A stretch of DNA of 64,000 nucleotides, taken from positions 1 through 64,000 of the forward strand of contig NZ_MSCV01000021.1 of assembly GCF_002005105.1 (NCBI RefSeq), read 5' to 3'. Shown here piece by piece: positions 52,844 through 61,276 of this stretch (its first letter is position 1; each line of letters begins with the position of its first letter). A program made the position numbers and the translations under genes. This DNA comes from Methylocaldum sp. 14B. Its GTDB lineage: Bacteria > Pseudomonadota > Gammaproteobacteria > Methylococcales > Methylococcaceae. Under the pieces are notes generated by a model that was given only the letters and a program-made list of their open reading frames with translations, ran no database searches and had not been told where the DNA came from.

Positions 52844-54427
52844 ATGGTATCCGCCACGAGCACCTCATCCCACGCCCCTACTTCCTTGCATAGGCCCTAC
52901 CGCCGAGCGGTTGGATATTTCTGGGGGTTGGCGGCTCCCACGCTTTGCACGTTGATCAATTGGCCGCTGCGCGGTCAGATCAGCCCAGCGAACATCCTGA
53001 TGATTTACTTGCTGGGCGTGTTTTTCGTGGCTATCCGGTTCGGACGCGGCCCCTCCATCCTGGCCTCTCTTCAGAGCGCCGGGACTTTCGCCTTTTTCGT
53101 TGCCCCTCCGATTTTTTCCTTCGCCGTCTCCGATACGGAGCATCTGATCGGCCTTGCCGTCATGCTGATCGTTGCGGTCGTGACCAGCAGCCTGATGGAT
53201 GCGCTTCGATCGCAGGCCGCCGTGGCGGCGCAGGGGGAACAGCGCGCCTCGACGCTGTACCGGCTGAGCAAGGAGCTGGCCGGTACGCGCCAGGAGGCGG
53301 ACGTGATCGCAGCCGGCATCAAACATATCTACTCCGAATTTGGGCTCCCGAACACCCTGCTCGTTCCGGACGGCCAAGCCCGGCTGCACTGTCCGGAAGG
53401 CGATCTTTGGCCGCCAGGCATGCCGGATCTGGATCTTGCCCTTGCACAACAGGCTTTTGACCAGGGGCAACCGCAGCCGCCCGGCGGCGGCACCGACACA
53501 AATTCTGTAGGGACCTCGCTCTACTGGCCGCTGGTCGGCTCCGAAGGCGTCCTCGGCGTATGGGTGATGGCGCTCCCGGCCCACCGAAGGCTTTCGCCGG
53601 AAGAACGGACGCTCCTGGATCTCTTTCTCCATCAAATCGTTCAATCTCTGGAGCGGGTTCGGGCTGCCGAACAAGCTCGCTGCACAGCCATCCGAATAGA
53701 GGCGGAAACCCTGAGGAATTCGCTGCTGAGCGCCATTTCCCACGATCTCCGCACCCCGCTTTCGACGATCGTCGGCGCGTCGGGAACGCTGGTCGAAGGC
53801 GACGAACACCTGGATGCCGAGCACCGCCAAAAGCTGATCCGAGCGATCCATGAGGACGCGAAGCGGATGTCCGATCTCACGCATAAGATCCTGGACATGG
53901 CCCGGCTCGAAGCCGGGAAGGTTGCGCTGAATCGACAGTGGTACGCCCTTGAGGAAATCATCGGCAGCGCCCTGCGCCGGATGCGAAAACAGCTTGAAAA
54001 CCGGCCGGTCACGGTGGATCTGGATAACGGATTGACGCTGGTCCATGTCGACGCGGTCTTGATGCAGCAAGTCTTGGTCAATCTTCTCGAGAATGCCGTC
54101 AAATATACGCCGGAAGCGAGCCCCATCGAGATTACCGCAGAACTGTCGCCGAAGTTGCTGACCCTCTCTATTGCCGACCGGGGTCCGGGCATTCCGGAAA
54201 AATTCAGGCACCAGATCTTCGACAAGTTCTTCCGCGTTTACCCGGAAGCGCCTCAGGGCGGCGCCGGACTCGGCTTGGCCATCTGCCGGGCCATCATCAG
54301 CGCGCACGGCGGCGACATTCGCGTCGAGCCCCGGGCCGGCGGAGGATCCGTCTTCCGCTTGGAACTGCCGCTCACGGAAACGCCGCCGGACATCGAGCTG
54401 GAAAACGAGGCTTTGTCGCGGCCATGA
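52844..54427 (+). CDS. KdpD-like sensor histidine kinase lacking the N-terminal KdpD domain
   Basis: This 527-residue inner-membrane kinase has a DUF4118 membrane module with hydrophobic helices at about 25-120 (LLGVFFVAIRFGRGPS), a GAF-like region at about 135-275, and a HisKA domain with the phospho-acceptor H300 (SAISHDLRTPLS). A HATPase domain follows (NLLENAVKYTP, DRGPGIPEKF, GAGLGLAICRAI). Full KdpD (about 890 residues) carries an N-terminal Usp/KdpD domain that is absent here. It overlaps the response regulator by four bases. With NhaD and TrkH downstream it may sense K+ or osmotic conditions. Confidence 0.88.
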   Translation: MVSATSTSSHAPTSLHRPYRRAVGYFWGLAAPTLCTLINWPLRGQISPANILMIYLLGVFFVAIRFGRGPSILASLQSAGTFAFFVAPPIFSFAVSDTEHLIGLAVMLIVAVVTSSLMDALRSQAAVAAQGEQRASTLYRLSKELAGTRQEADVIAAGIKHIYSEFGLPNTLLVPDGQARLHCPEGDLWPPGMPDLDLALAQQAFDQGQPQPPGGGTDTNSVGTSLYWPLVGSEGVLGVWVMALPAHRRLSPEERTLLDLFLHQIVQSLERVRAAEQARCTAIRIEAETLRNSLLSAISHDLRTPLSTIVGASGTLVEGDEHLDAEHRQKLIRAIHEDAKRMSDLTHKILDMARLEAGKVALNRQWYALEEIIGSALRRMRKQLENRPVTVDLDNGLTLVHVDAVLMQQVLVNLLENAVKYTPEASPIEITAELSPKLLTLSIADRGPGIPEKFRHQIFDKFFRVYPEAPQGGAGLGLAICRAIISAHGGDIRVEPRAGGGSVFRLELPLTETPPDIELENEALSRP

Positions 54428-55128
54428 CGGAAACCCGCCCCGCCATATTGGTCATCGAGGACGATCCGCACTTGCGGATGTTCTTGAGCACCTGTCTGAG
54501 CGGCCAGGACGGTTGGTCGGTGATCACGGCCGAGACCGGGACCGAGGGTTTGGCTTCGGCGCGAAGCGCCAAACCGGCACTCGTGATCCTCGATCTTGGA
54601 CTGCCGGACATGGATGGCGTGGAGGTGGTGGATCGGTTACGGAAACGCACTGGAGTCCCTCTGATCATCCTGTCGGCCCGAAATCACGAAAACGACATCA
54701 CCCAGGCCCTCGACGCCGGCGCGGACGACTACCTGACCAAACCCTTCAGCACGGCGGAACTCGTGGCGCGTATCCGGGCATTGCTGCGGCGTGCCTCGCA
54801 GCGTTCGTGGGGACCGCCGCGCGATGTGTTTCAAGTCGGCGACCTAAAGGTCGAACTGACCCGGCGGAAAGTTTCTCTCGAAGACCGCGAGATCCATCTC
54901 ACGCCGATCGAGTATCGCCTACTGACCGCCCTGATCAGTCATGCGGGAAGTGTCGTCACCCACAGACAGCTGCTGAACGAGGTCTGGGGTCCGGGCCATA
55001 CCGAGCACAGCCATTACGTCCGGATTTACATGGGCCAGTTGCGACACAAGATCGAGGCCGATCCCGCCAGACCCCGCTATCTCCTGACGGAACCCGGTGT
55101 GGGATACCGTCTGTGCGACGACGAATGA
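54424..55128 (+). CDS. KdpE-like OmpR-family response regulator
   Basis: This 234-residue regulator has a receiver domain with acidic pair (VIEDDPHLRMF), phospho-acceptor Asp in VILDLGLPDMDG and LTKPFS lysine, then a winged-helix DNA-binding domain (HLTPIEYRLLTALISHAG, HYVRIYMGQLRHKIE). VTHRQLLNEVWGP is typical of KdpE. The start overlaps the kinase stop by four bases. Likely targets are the NhaD and TrkH genes that follow, but no binding site is proven. Confidence 0.93.
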   Translation: MTETRPAILVIEDDPHLRMFLSTCLSGQDGWSVITAETGTEGLASARSAKPALVILDLGLPDMDGVEVVDRLRKRTGVPLIILSARNHENDITQALDAGADDYLTKPFSTAELVARIRALLRRASQRSWGPPRDVFQVGDLKVELTRRKVSLEDREIHLTPIEYRLLTALISHAGSVVTHRQLLNEVWGPGHTEHSHYVRIYMGQLRHKIEADPARPRYLLTEPGVGYRLCDDE

Positions 55129-55357
55129 TCGAAGACCCACGAGCGCGTGCATTGATGCAGCCAAGCAATGACCGGCGGCGCTCGCCTTTGCATGATCAGG
55201 TCTGCATTGCCTTTTCGTTCAACATTAAACAGCGGAATGCCATCCATGCTTCACGTCTTAATAACGAGACAAGCGGGCAGCCGTCATCAGCGGCTGATCG
55301 GTCAAGAAACACGGCTACATCGTACTCACCAACAAGCCGATCAATCGCCGATCAATC

Positions 55358-56785
55358 ATGAATAAGAAATGGCTGATGATCGTGCTTGCCGCCTTACCGG
55401 TCCCGGCCCTGAGCGCCGAGGGCAGCCTACCGCCGCCGCTGGATCTGACCCATCATGCCGTCGGCTATCTGGCCGTCGCGATCTTCCTCGGAGCTTATGC
55501 GCTGGCCATGATCGAGGAGGTCACGGAACTCAGGAAATCGAAGCCGATGGTTCTTGCCGCCAGCCTCATCTGGGTCTTGATTGCTGCCGTATACGTCCGG
55601 GACGGCCTTGGCGAGCAGGCCGAGCAAGCATTCCGCACTGGGTTGGAGGGGTACGCGGAGCTATTCCTGTTCATACTGGTTTCGATGACCTACCTCAACG
55701 CCATGGAAGATCGGGGGGTGTTCGAATCCCTGCGTATCTGGCTGCTGCGCAAGGGCTTCAGCTATCGGCAGCTGTTTTGGATCACCGGATGCCTGTCCTT
55801 CTTGCTGTCCTCGGTGTGCAACAATCTCACCACCGCCCTTTTGATGGGCACCGTGATCATGGCGATGGGGCGGGATAACCGCCGCTTCATCGGCGTGGCC
55901 TGCGTCAACGTGGTGGTTGCCACCAATGCCGGCGGCTCCTTCAGTCCGTTCGGCGATATCACGACCCTCCTGGTCTGGCAAAAAGGGGTCGTGCCGTTCA
56001 TCGAGTTCTATTCGTTGCTGGTCCCCTCCATCGTCAATTTTGTCCTGCCGGCAGCCATCATGTACTTCTGGGTTCCCAAGGAAAAGCCGGCACCCGCTCT
56101 GGAGGCTTTCGCCCTGCGGCGCGGGGCGAAAACGATTATTCTGTTGTTTCTGTTGACCATCGTCACCGCCGTCTGTTTCGAGAACTTCCTGAGTCTCCCG
56201 CCGGCCGCCGGCATGTTGGCGGGGCTCACCTATCTGAAATTCTTCAGCTATTACCTGCAGAAGACTGCGGCGCCACGCGGCAATTCGGGCGAAGTCGCCG
56301 ATACCGATGCCATGGAAATCCCCTACGACCTGGAGGAACGGCATCATTTCGACGTATTCCACAACGTCTCGCGATTGGAATGGGACACGCTGCTGTTCTT
56401 CTACGGCGTCATGGTCAGCGTCGGGGGGTTGAGCTTCATCGGCTATTTGAACTACGCCTCGCAGTTCCTTTATACCGATCTCGACCCCACCATCGCCAAC
56501 GTGCTGGTGGGCATCATCTCCGCCTTCATCGATAACGGCACCATCATGTTCGCCGTGCTGACGATGATGCCCGATATCTCACAGGGGCAATGGTTATTGG
56601 TGACGCTGACGGCGGGTGTCGGGGGAAGCCTGCTCGCCATCGGCTCGGCGGCGGGTGTGGGACTTCTCGGTCAAGCCAAAGGCTTCTATACCTTCAGCAC
56701 ACACCTGAAATGGGTTCCGGCCATTGCGCTCGGGTATGCCGGCAGCATAGTCGCGCATTTCGTGATCAATGCCCGGTATTTTTAG
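55358..56785 (+). CDS. nhaD: NhaD-type sodium:proton antiporter
   Basis: This 475-residue membrane protein has a signal-like first segment (WLMIVLAALPVPALSA) and about 11-12 further hydrophobic segments. NhaD features include LLSSVCNNLTTALLMG, VVATNAGGSFSPFGDITTL and SAFIDNGTIMFAVLTMM, the last carrying conserved acidic and Asn residues. It extrudes Na+ or Li+ in exchange for H+ at alkaline pH. The start lacks a strong Shine-Dalgarno site. It lies 230 bases after the response regulator, in a group with TrkH. Confidence 0.9.
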   Translation: MNKKWLMIVLAALPVPALSAEGSLPPPLDLTHHAVGYLAVAIFLGAYALAMIEEVTELRKSKPMVLAASLIWVLIAAVYVRDGLGEQAEQAFRTGLEGYAELFLFILVSMTYLNAMEDRGVFESLRIWLLRKGFSYRQLFWITGCLSFLLSSVCNNLTTALLMGTVIMAMGRDNRRFIGVACVNVVVATNAGGSFSPFGDITTLLVWQKGVVPFIEFYSLLVPSIVNFVLPAAIMYFWVPKEKPAPALEAFALRRGAKTIILLFLLTIVTAVCFENFLSLPPAAGMLAGLTYLKFFSYYLQKTAAPRGNSGEVADTDAMEIPYDLEERHHFDVFHNVSRLEWDTLLFFYGVMVSVGGLSFIGYLNYASQFLYTDLDPTIANVLVGIISAFIDNGTIMFAVLTMMPDISQGQWLLVTLTAGVGGSLLAIGSAAGVGLLGQAKGFYTFSTHLKWVPAIALGYAGSIVAHFVINARYF

Positions 56786-56889
56786 CGCGCAGGGTAAGTT
56801 CTGGAATGGCTATCGTCTCAAAGAAAATGGGATAGTGATCGCTTACGGACGGAAATTCCGATGCCTTTTATTCTGCGCATACAGAAATC

Positions 56890-57039
56890 TTATTAATCAG
56901 GCCCGTAAATACCCTCCTGGTATTTCGGGCCGCCGCCCAGGCCGGTACACGCCCGGCCTGGGCTCACGCGGCTTGTCGCCGCGCCGGGGCATCCCTGCCC
57001 CGGATTAACCCGGCCTATATTTATAGGCCGGGTTAATAA
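56890..57039 (-). repeat. Five-hairpin 150-nt repeat element, copy C
   Basis: This is the exact reverse complement of copy A (8266-8415), inserted between nhaD and trkH, and its GGTTAATAA end is 20 bases before the trkH ATG. The trkH leader therefore starts inside or beyond this highly structured stretch. No Shine-Dalgarno-like purine run other than AAAAAAG is seen between the two. Confidence 0.9.
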
Positions 57040-57059
57040 GAACAAAAAAGCATTTCAGC

Positions 57060-58517
57060 ATGATTCAATTTCTGTCACTGGCCCGGGTTTTCGGGCTGAT
57101 GCTAATGGTCTTCAGCATGACCTACATCTTGCCTATTTTGACGTCGCTCATTTATCGGGATGGGACGGAACTGCTTTTCATCGAGGACATGCTGCTCACC
57201 TTGGGTGCGGGTTTGCTACTTTGGATACTGACCCGCCAATTCGATAGGGAGTTGAAGGCCAAACAGGGCTTTATGCTGGTGGTGCTCGCCTGGACGGGAA
57301 TGGCCGCCTTTGCAACTTTTCCACTCATGTCGTATCTGAAGAACCTGTCGTTTACCGACGCCTACTTCGAAACGATGTCCGGACTTTCGACTACCGGCGC
57401 CACGACTCTGACCGGATTGGATCGGCTGCCGCCCGCCATCAATTTATGGCGGCATGAACTCAACTGGTTGGGCGGCATGGGAATCATCGTCTTGGCGGTG
57501 GCGATTCTCCCGGTGCTCGGTGTCGGTGGCCGCCAGCTGTTTATGGCTGAAACGCCCGGCCCCATGAAAGACAGCCAGCTCACGCCGCGCATTACCGAGA
57601 CGGCCAAGAATCTCTGGCTGGTTTACGGCAGCATCACCGTGGCCTGCATTTTTGCCTTGAAATGGGCAGGGATGACGTGGCTGGACGCTGTCTGCCATGC
57701 ATTTGCAACCTTGTCGCTCGGCGGGTTCTCCACCTACGACGCCGGTGTCGGCCACTTCAATTCGCCCGCAATCGAGGCGGTTTTGATCGTTTTCATGCTG
57801 CTGGCGGGGATGAACTTCGCCACGCATTTTCTGGCGCTCCGCGGCAGGAGCCTGATGCCGTACAAGCATGATGTCGAGTTGCTACCTTATCTGGTGCTTG
57901 TGGTGGGCAGTTGCGTGGCAATTGGGCTTTATCTGTGGCTTCAGGGCACTTATGCGGATTTTCCGACCGCCCTTCGCCACGCGAGCTTCAGCTTGGTGTC
58001 CATCGGCACCGACTGCGGGTTTGTCACCGCCGATTTCAACGAGTGGCCGATTTTTGCGCCGCTGTGGATGTTCTTCGTGAGTTGCGTTGCCGTCTGCACC
58101 GGATCCACCGGCGGCGGCATCAAGATGATGCGGACCCTGATTCTCGTCAAACAAAGCCAGCTCCAGATGTTCCTGCTGACTCACCCCACTTCGGTCAACC
58201 CGCTCAAACTCGGCAATATGGTCATTCAGTCACCGATCGTCCTGTCGGTGCTCGGATTTATTTTTGTCTATTTCATGAGCGTCGTGGTCCTTACCTTATT
58301 GCTCGTAATCAGTGGACTCGATTTCCTGTCATCGTTCTCCGCCGTGCTCGCCAGCATCAACAATGCGGGTCCGGGGTTAGGAGAAGTAGGGCCTGCCACG
58401 AATTATGGCGGATTGACCGACTTTCAAACGTGGATCTGCACCTTGGCCATGTTTCTTGGCCGCATCGAGGTGTTCACGGCGCTGATCCTGTTCACGCCGG
58501 CCTACTGGCGCAAATGA
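57060..58517 (+). CDS. trkH: TrkH/TrkG-family potassium uptake channel
   Basis: This 485-residue membrane protein is the ion-conducting subunit of Trk. It carries the family's four pore loops with filter-like turns: SGLSTTGATT, ATLSLGGFSTYD, VSIGTDCGFVT and ASINNAGPGLG. CVAVCTGSTGGGIKMMR (about 347-363) is the conserved intramembrane loop region. It needs a TrkA/TrkG-type regulatory partner, not present here. The five-hairpin element lies directly upstream. Confidence 0.93.
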   Translation: MIQFLSLARVFGLMLMVFSMTYILPILTSLIYRDGTELLFIEDMLLTLGAGLLLWILTRQFDRELKAKQGFMLVVLAWTGMAAFATFPLMSYLKNLSFTDAYFETMSGLSTTGATTLTGLDRLPPAINLWRHELNWLGGMGIIVLAVAILPVLGVGGRQLFMAETPGPMKDSQLTPRITETAKNLWLVYGSITVACIFALKWAGMTWLDAVCHAFATLSLGGFSTYDAGVGHFNSPAIEAVLIVFMLLAGMNFATHFLALRGRSLMPYKHDVELLPYLVLVVGSCVAIGLYLWLQGTYADFPTALRHASFSLVSIGTDCGFVTADFNEWPIFAPLWMFFVSCVAVCTGSTGGGIKMMRTLILVKQSQLQMFLLTHPTSVNPLKLGNMVIQSPIVLSVLGFIFVYFMSVVVLTLLLVISGLDFLSSFSAVLASINNAGPGLGEVGPATNYGGLTDFQTWICTLAMFLGRIEVFTALILFTPAYWRK

Positions 58518-58533
58518 GCGTCACTCCAGAGGT

Positions 58534-58740
58534 TTGACGCGCTGGATGCAGCGCGATGTGGCCGCGGCACGAAAAGCGCTCCGGCAACTGCTCAAGGAAC
58601 CGATTCGGTGTATTCCGGTGGAACGGAAAGGCAAGAAAGTATTGCGGGCGGAAGGACAAACGACCGTCGGGACCTTACTGTCCCAAGGTTATATAAACTT
58701 GGCGTCCCCAAGGGGGTTCGAACCCCTGTTGCCGCCGTGA
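58534..58740 (+). pseudogene. C-terminal remnant of a serine recombinase, reading into tRNA-Glu
   Basis: The frame encodes ARKALRQLLKEPIRCIPVE and AEGQTTVGTLL, which resemble the C-terminal end of large serine recombinases (ARxxLRxLL...I/F.P.E). The N-terminal catalytic serine domain and the bulk of the protein are missing. The last residues (SPRGFEPLLPP) are the antisense translation of the tRNA-Glu T-arm, a common ending where recombinase genes abut this tRNA. It marks an old integration at the tRNA 3' end. Confidence 0.65.
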
Positions 58741-58775
58741 GAGGGCGGAGTCCTGGGCCGCTAGACGATGGGGAC
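58700..58775 (-). tRNA. tRNA-Glu (anticodon CTC)
   Basis: The minus strand folds as a full cloverleaf: acceptor GTCCCCA/TGGGGAC, D-stem GTCT/GGAC, anticodon stem CCGCC/GGCGG around CTCTCAC (anticodon CTC) and T-stem AGGGG/CCCCT around TTCGAAC. The discriminator G is followed by an encoded CCA. Its 3' end adjoins the recombinase remnant. Confidence 0.95.
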
Positions 58776-58868
58776 GTAGCGGAAGGCCTAATAGATTAGC
58801 GCGAGACGTCCGATTGATCAAATCCAATTTTTCCTATTCGCGCCTTGGCGAACAAGGTCCGTCTGCGT

Positions 58869-58899
58869 TTGGCCCCATGTAAGTCGGTCATGGGGCCAA
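58869..58899 (-). terminator. Strong hairpin without T-run downstream of isocitrate dehydrogenase
   Basis: TTGGCCCCATG pairs perfectly with CATGGGGCCAA over 11 bp around a nine-base loop. It lies 64 bases beyond the isocitrate dehydrogenase stop and could help end transcription, although no U-tract follows. Confidence 0.4.
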
Positions 58900-58962
58900 T
58901 CTTGAGATACTGTGTTGGGCTGCCTGGCAGCAGAAAACTTCTACGAGAACGGTGCTTTCCGA

Positions 58963-59988
58963 TCAGCCTTGCTCGATGAGCTCGCGGATTATGGCATCGG
59001 CCATATGTTGCGTTCCGTAGGGCGAATTCGCGTTTAGGTCGGGCGTCACGATTCTGCCGTCGCGGATGACCTTACGGACGGCTTGTTCGATCTTCCGGGC
59101 AGCGTCGAGCTCCCCGATATGTTCGAGCATCATGGCGCCCGCCAGGATCATGGCCGTCGGATTGGCAATGCCCTTGTCGGCAATATCCGGCGCGCTGCCG
59201 TGCACGGCCTCGAATAAAGCGGCATCGGTGCCGATGTTCGCGCCTGCGGTCAATCCCAACCCGCCGATGAGACCTGCCGCCAAGTCGGACAGAATATCCC
59301 CGAATAAGTTGGTGGTAACGATCACATCGAACACTTCCGGCCTCATGACCAGTTGCATCGAGCAGGCGTCGACGATCTTGTCTTCGAACTCGATCTCCGG
59401 ATAAGCCTTGGCGACTTCCCGACCGATTTCCAAAAACAGCCCGGAGGTACACTTCAAAATGTTGGCTTTGTGCACCAGCGTCACTTTTTTGCGCTGGGTT
59501 TTGCGCGCATATTGAAAGGCGTATTCGATGATCCGTTCGGAGCCTTTCTTGGTAACGATCGCGATGCTTTCTGCTCCCAGTTTTTCCGCATCGACCTTGA
59601 TGAAATGCTCGATACCGGCGTAGAGGCCTTCCGTATTCTCGCGAACCGTCACCAGGTTTACATTTTGAAACGGTGTGCTGGTGCCTTCGAAAGAAATGGC
59701 CGGACGAACATTCGCATACAAGTTGAATGTCTGTCGCAAGGTTACGTTGACGCTTCGGTAACCCCCGCCGACCGGCGTGGTCAGCGGGCCTTTGAAGCAA
59801 ATTCGATTGTTCCGGATTGATTCGATGGTCGCATCGGGCAATGGATCGGCATGTTTTTCGACAGCCGCCATGCCGGCTAATTGCCGATCCCAGTGGATTC
59901 TTACGCCGGTCGCTTCGATCACGCTGACCGCGGCATCGACGATGGAAGGTCCGATACCGTCACCGGGAATGAGGGTAATCTGATGCAT
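58963..59988 (-). CDS. icd: NAD-type isocitrate/isopropylmalate-family dehydrogenase, probable isocitrate dehydrogenase
   Basis: This 341-residue enzyme of the beta-decarboxylating dehydrogenase family probably oxidises isocitrate to 2-oxoglutarate with NAD. Motifs are LIPGDGIGPSIVDAA, VRENTEGLYAG, LVHKANILK (Lys), DNLF-like TNLFGDILSDL and the cofactor segment GSAPDIADKGIANPTA. The short length and the NLVTVRENTEG sequence fit the NAD-dependent bacterial/mitochondrial-type IDH rather than E. coli NADP-Icd. Homoisocitrate dehydrogenase cannot be excluded. Confidence 0.88.
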   Translation of the reverse strand: MHQITLIPGDGIGPSIVDAAVSVIEATGVRIHWDRQLAGMAAVEKHADPLPDATIESIRNNRICFKGPLTTPVGGGYRSVNVTLRQTFNLYANVRPAISFEGTSTPFQNVNLVTVRENTEGLYAGIEHFIKVDAEKLGAESIAIVTKKGSERIIEYAFQYARKTQRKKVTLVHKANILKCTSGLFLEIGREVAKAYPEIEFEDKIVDACSMQLVMRPEVFDVIVTTNLFGDILSDLAAGLIGGLGLTAGANIGTDAALFEAVHGSAPDIADKGIANPTAMILAGAMMLEHIGELDAARKIEQAVRKVIRDGRIVTPDLNANSPYGTQHMADAIIRELIEQG

Positions 59989-60150
59989 GCAGAGAATTCC
60001 TTATTTATTTTGAGTGATGAAATTGTCGCTTTAGCGGATTATCCAACAGTAAACGACAAAGTTTAAGCATCAGAGTCGGCCTTCCGAGCGCCGATCATTT
60101 CTGATAGATTCACTAAGGTATTTTATCCACTTTAATTTGAGACAGCCGGT

Positions 60151-60486
60151 ATGGACGTTACAGAACGCATCAAGAAACAACTCGCCGAGAATCCGGTGAT
60201 CCTTTACATGAAGGGGTCTCCCGATTTTCCTCAGTGCGGCTTTTCGGGACGGGCAGTGCAAATTTTGGAACGCTGCGGCGTCGAGTACGCTTACGTGAAC
60301 ATCTTCGAAGATCCCGAGCTGAGAGAGGGGCTGAAGGTATTTTCTCAATGGCCGACGTTTCCGCAGCTTTACATTAACGGCGAGCTGGTCGGCGGAAGCG
60401 ATATCATGTTGGAGCTGTTCGAAAGCGGCGAGTTGCAGAAGCGGCTGAGCGAAGCGGCTCCTACTTCGGTGGATTCATCCGAGTAA
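60151..60486 (+). CDS. grxD: Monothiol glutaredoxin GrxD (Grx4)
   Basis: This 111-residue protein carries the CGFS active site at C29 (FPQCGFSGRAV), the glutathione-binding WPTFPQLYINGELVGG and SDIMLELFESGEL. Such proteins carry [2Fe-2S] clusters as dimers or with BolA and act in iron-sulfur trafficking. Its last 12 bases overlap the end of the convergent RNase T gene. Confidence 0.95.
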   Translation: MDVTERIKKQLAENPVILYMKGSPDFPQCGFSGRAVQILERCGVEYAYVNIFEDPELREGLKVFSQWPTFPQLYINGELVGGSDIMLELFESGELQKRLSEAAPTSVDSSE

Positions 60487-61125
60487 ATCCTCCGGGCTGC
60501 CTTTTTCAATCGTTACCAGGTCTTTCCAGCGATTTACGATCGTACAGAACAGGCGAGCGGTTTGCTCGGCGTCATAAATCGCGGAATGCGCTTGGTCGTT
60601 GTTCCACTCGAATCCCGCCGCTTGCACCGCCTTCGCCAGCACGGTTTGGCCGTAAACCAGACCGCTTAAAGTAGCGGTATCGAAAGTGCTGAAAGGGTGA
60701 AAAGGATTCCGCTTGATCCCGCACCGCGCCACTGCCGCGTTCAAAAAACCGATGTCGAAGGCGGGATTGTGCCCGACCAGGATCGCCCGAGTACACTCGG
60801 TGCGCCGGACGGCGGCGCGAATGGGCTGGAAGATCTTCGAGAGCGCTTCCTTCTCATCCACCGCGAATCGAAACGGGTGATAAGGATCGATCTTGTTGAA
60901 ACTCAAGGCAGCCGGATCCATGCGAGCACCTGGAAACGGCTTGATATGAGTGGAATGGGTCTCACAGATCTGGAGATGGCCGTTGCCGTTCATCTCGGGA
61001 ATAACCACGGCAATTTCCAGCAAAGCATGTTCCGAAGGGCTTAGACCCGAGGTTTCGACGTCGACGACGACAGGCAAATAGCCGCGGAAGCGGCGCGCCA
61101 AACTGGCGAGATGATGATCAGGCAT
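60475..61125 (-). CDS. rnt: Ribonuclease T
   Basis: This 216-residue DEDDh 3'-5' exonuclease trims the 3' ends of tRNAs and other RNAs. Catalytic residues are D22 and E24 (VVVDVETSG), Asp in LVGHNPAFDIGF and the His/Asp of AHSAIYDAEQTA. The length matches E. coli RNase T. It overlaps grxD tail to tail; in many gammaproteobacteria rnt and grxD are neighbours. Confidence 0.95.
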   Translation of the reverse strand: MPDHHLASLARRFRGYLPVVVDVETSGLSPSEHALLEIAVVIPEMNGNGHLQICETHSTHIKPFPGARMDPAALSFNKIDPYHPFRFAVDEKEALSKIFQPIRAAVRRTECTRAILVGHNPAFDIGFLNAAVARCGIKRNPFHPFSTFDTATLSGLVYGQTVLAKAVQAAGFEWNNDQAHSAIYDAEQTARLFCTIVNRWKDLVTIEKGSPEDLLG

Positions 61126-61276
61126 TATTCGATCGCATTTTTTTCTCGACTAGGTTCGCTAAGCTCATTATATTTTCCCGTCAACTCGAATTTAAGTTCA
61201 CGGTAGCTCGAAGCTTCGCCCTGGATATGCTAATTTTAGAGAAAGCCTGATCGACTTCGGGAAAGGAACAAAAAAA

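Noticed and set aside
52865..54307. A 480-codon antisense frame over the histidine kinase
   Set aside because: The plus strand encodes intact HisKA and HATPase motifs coupled to a response regulator; the antisense product has no domain.
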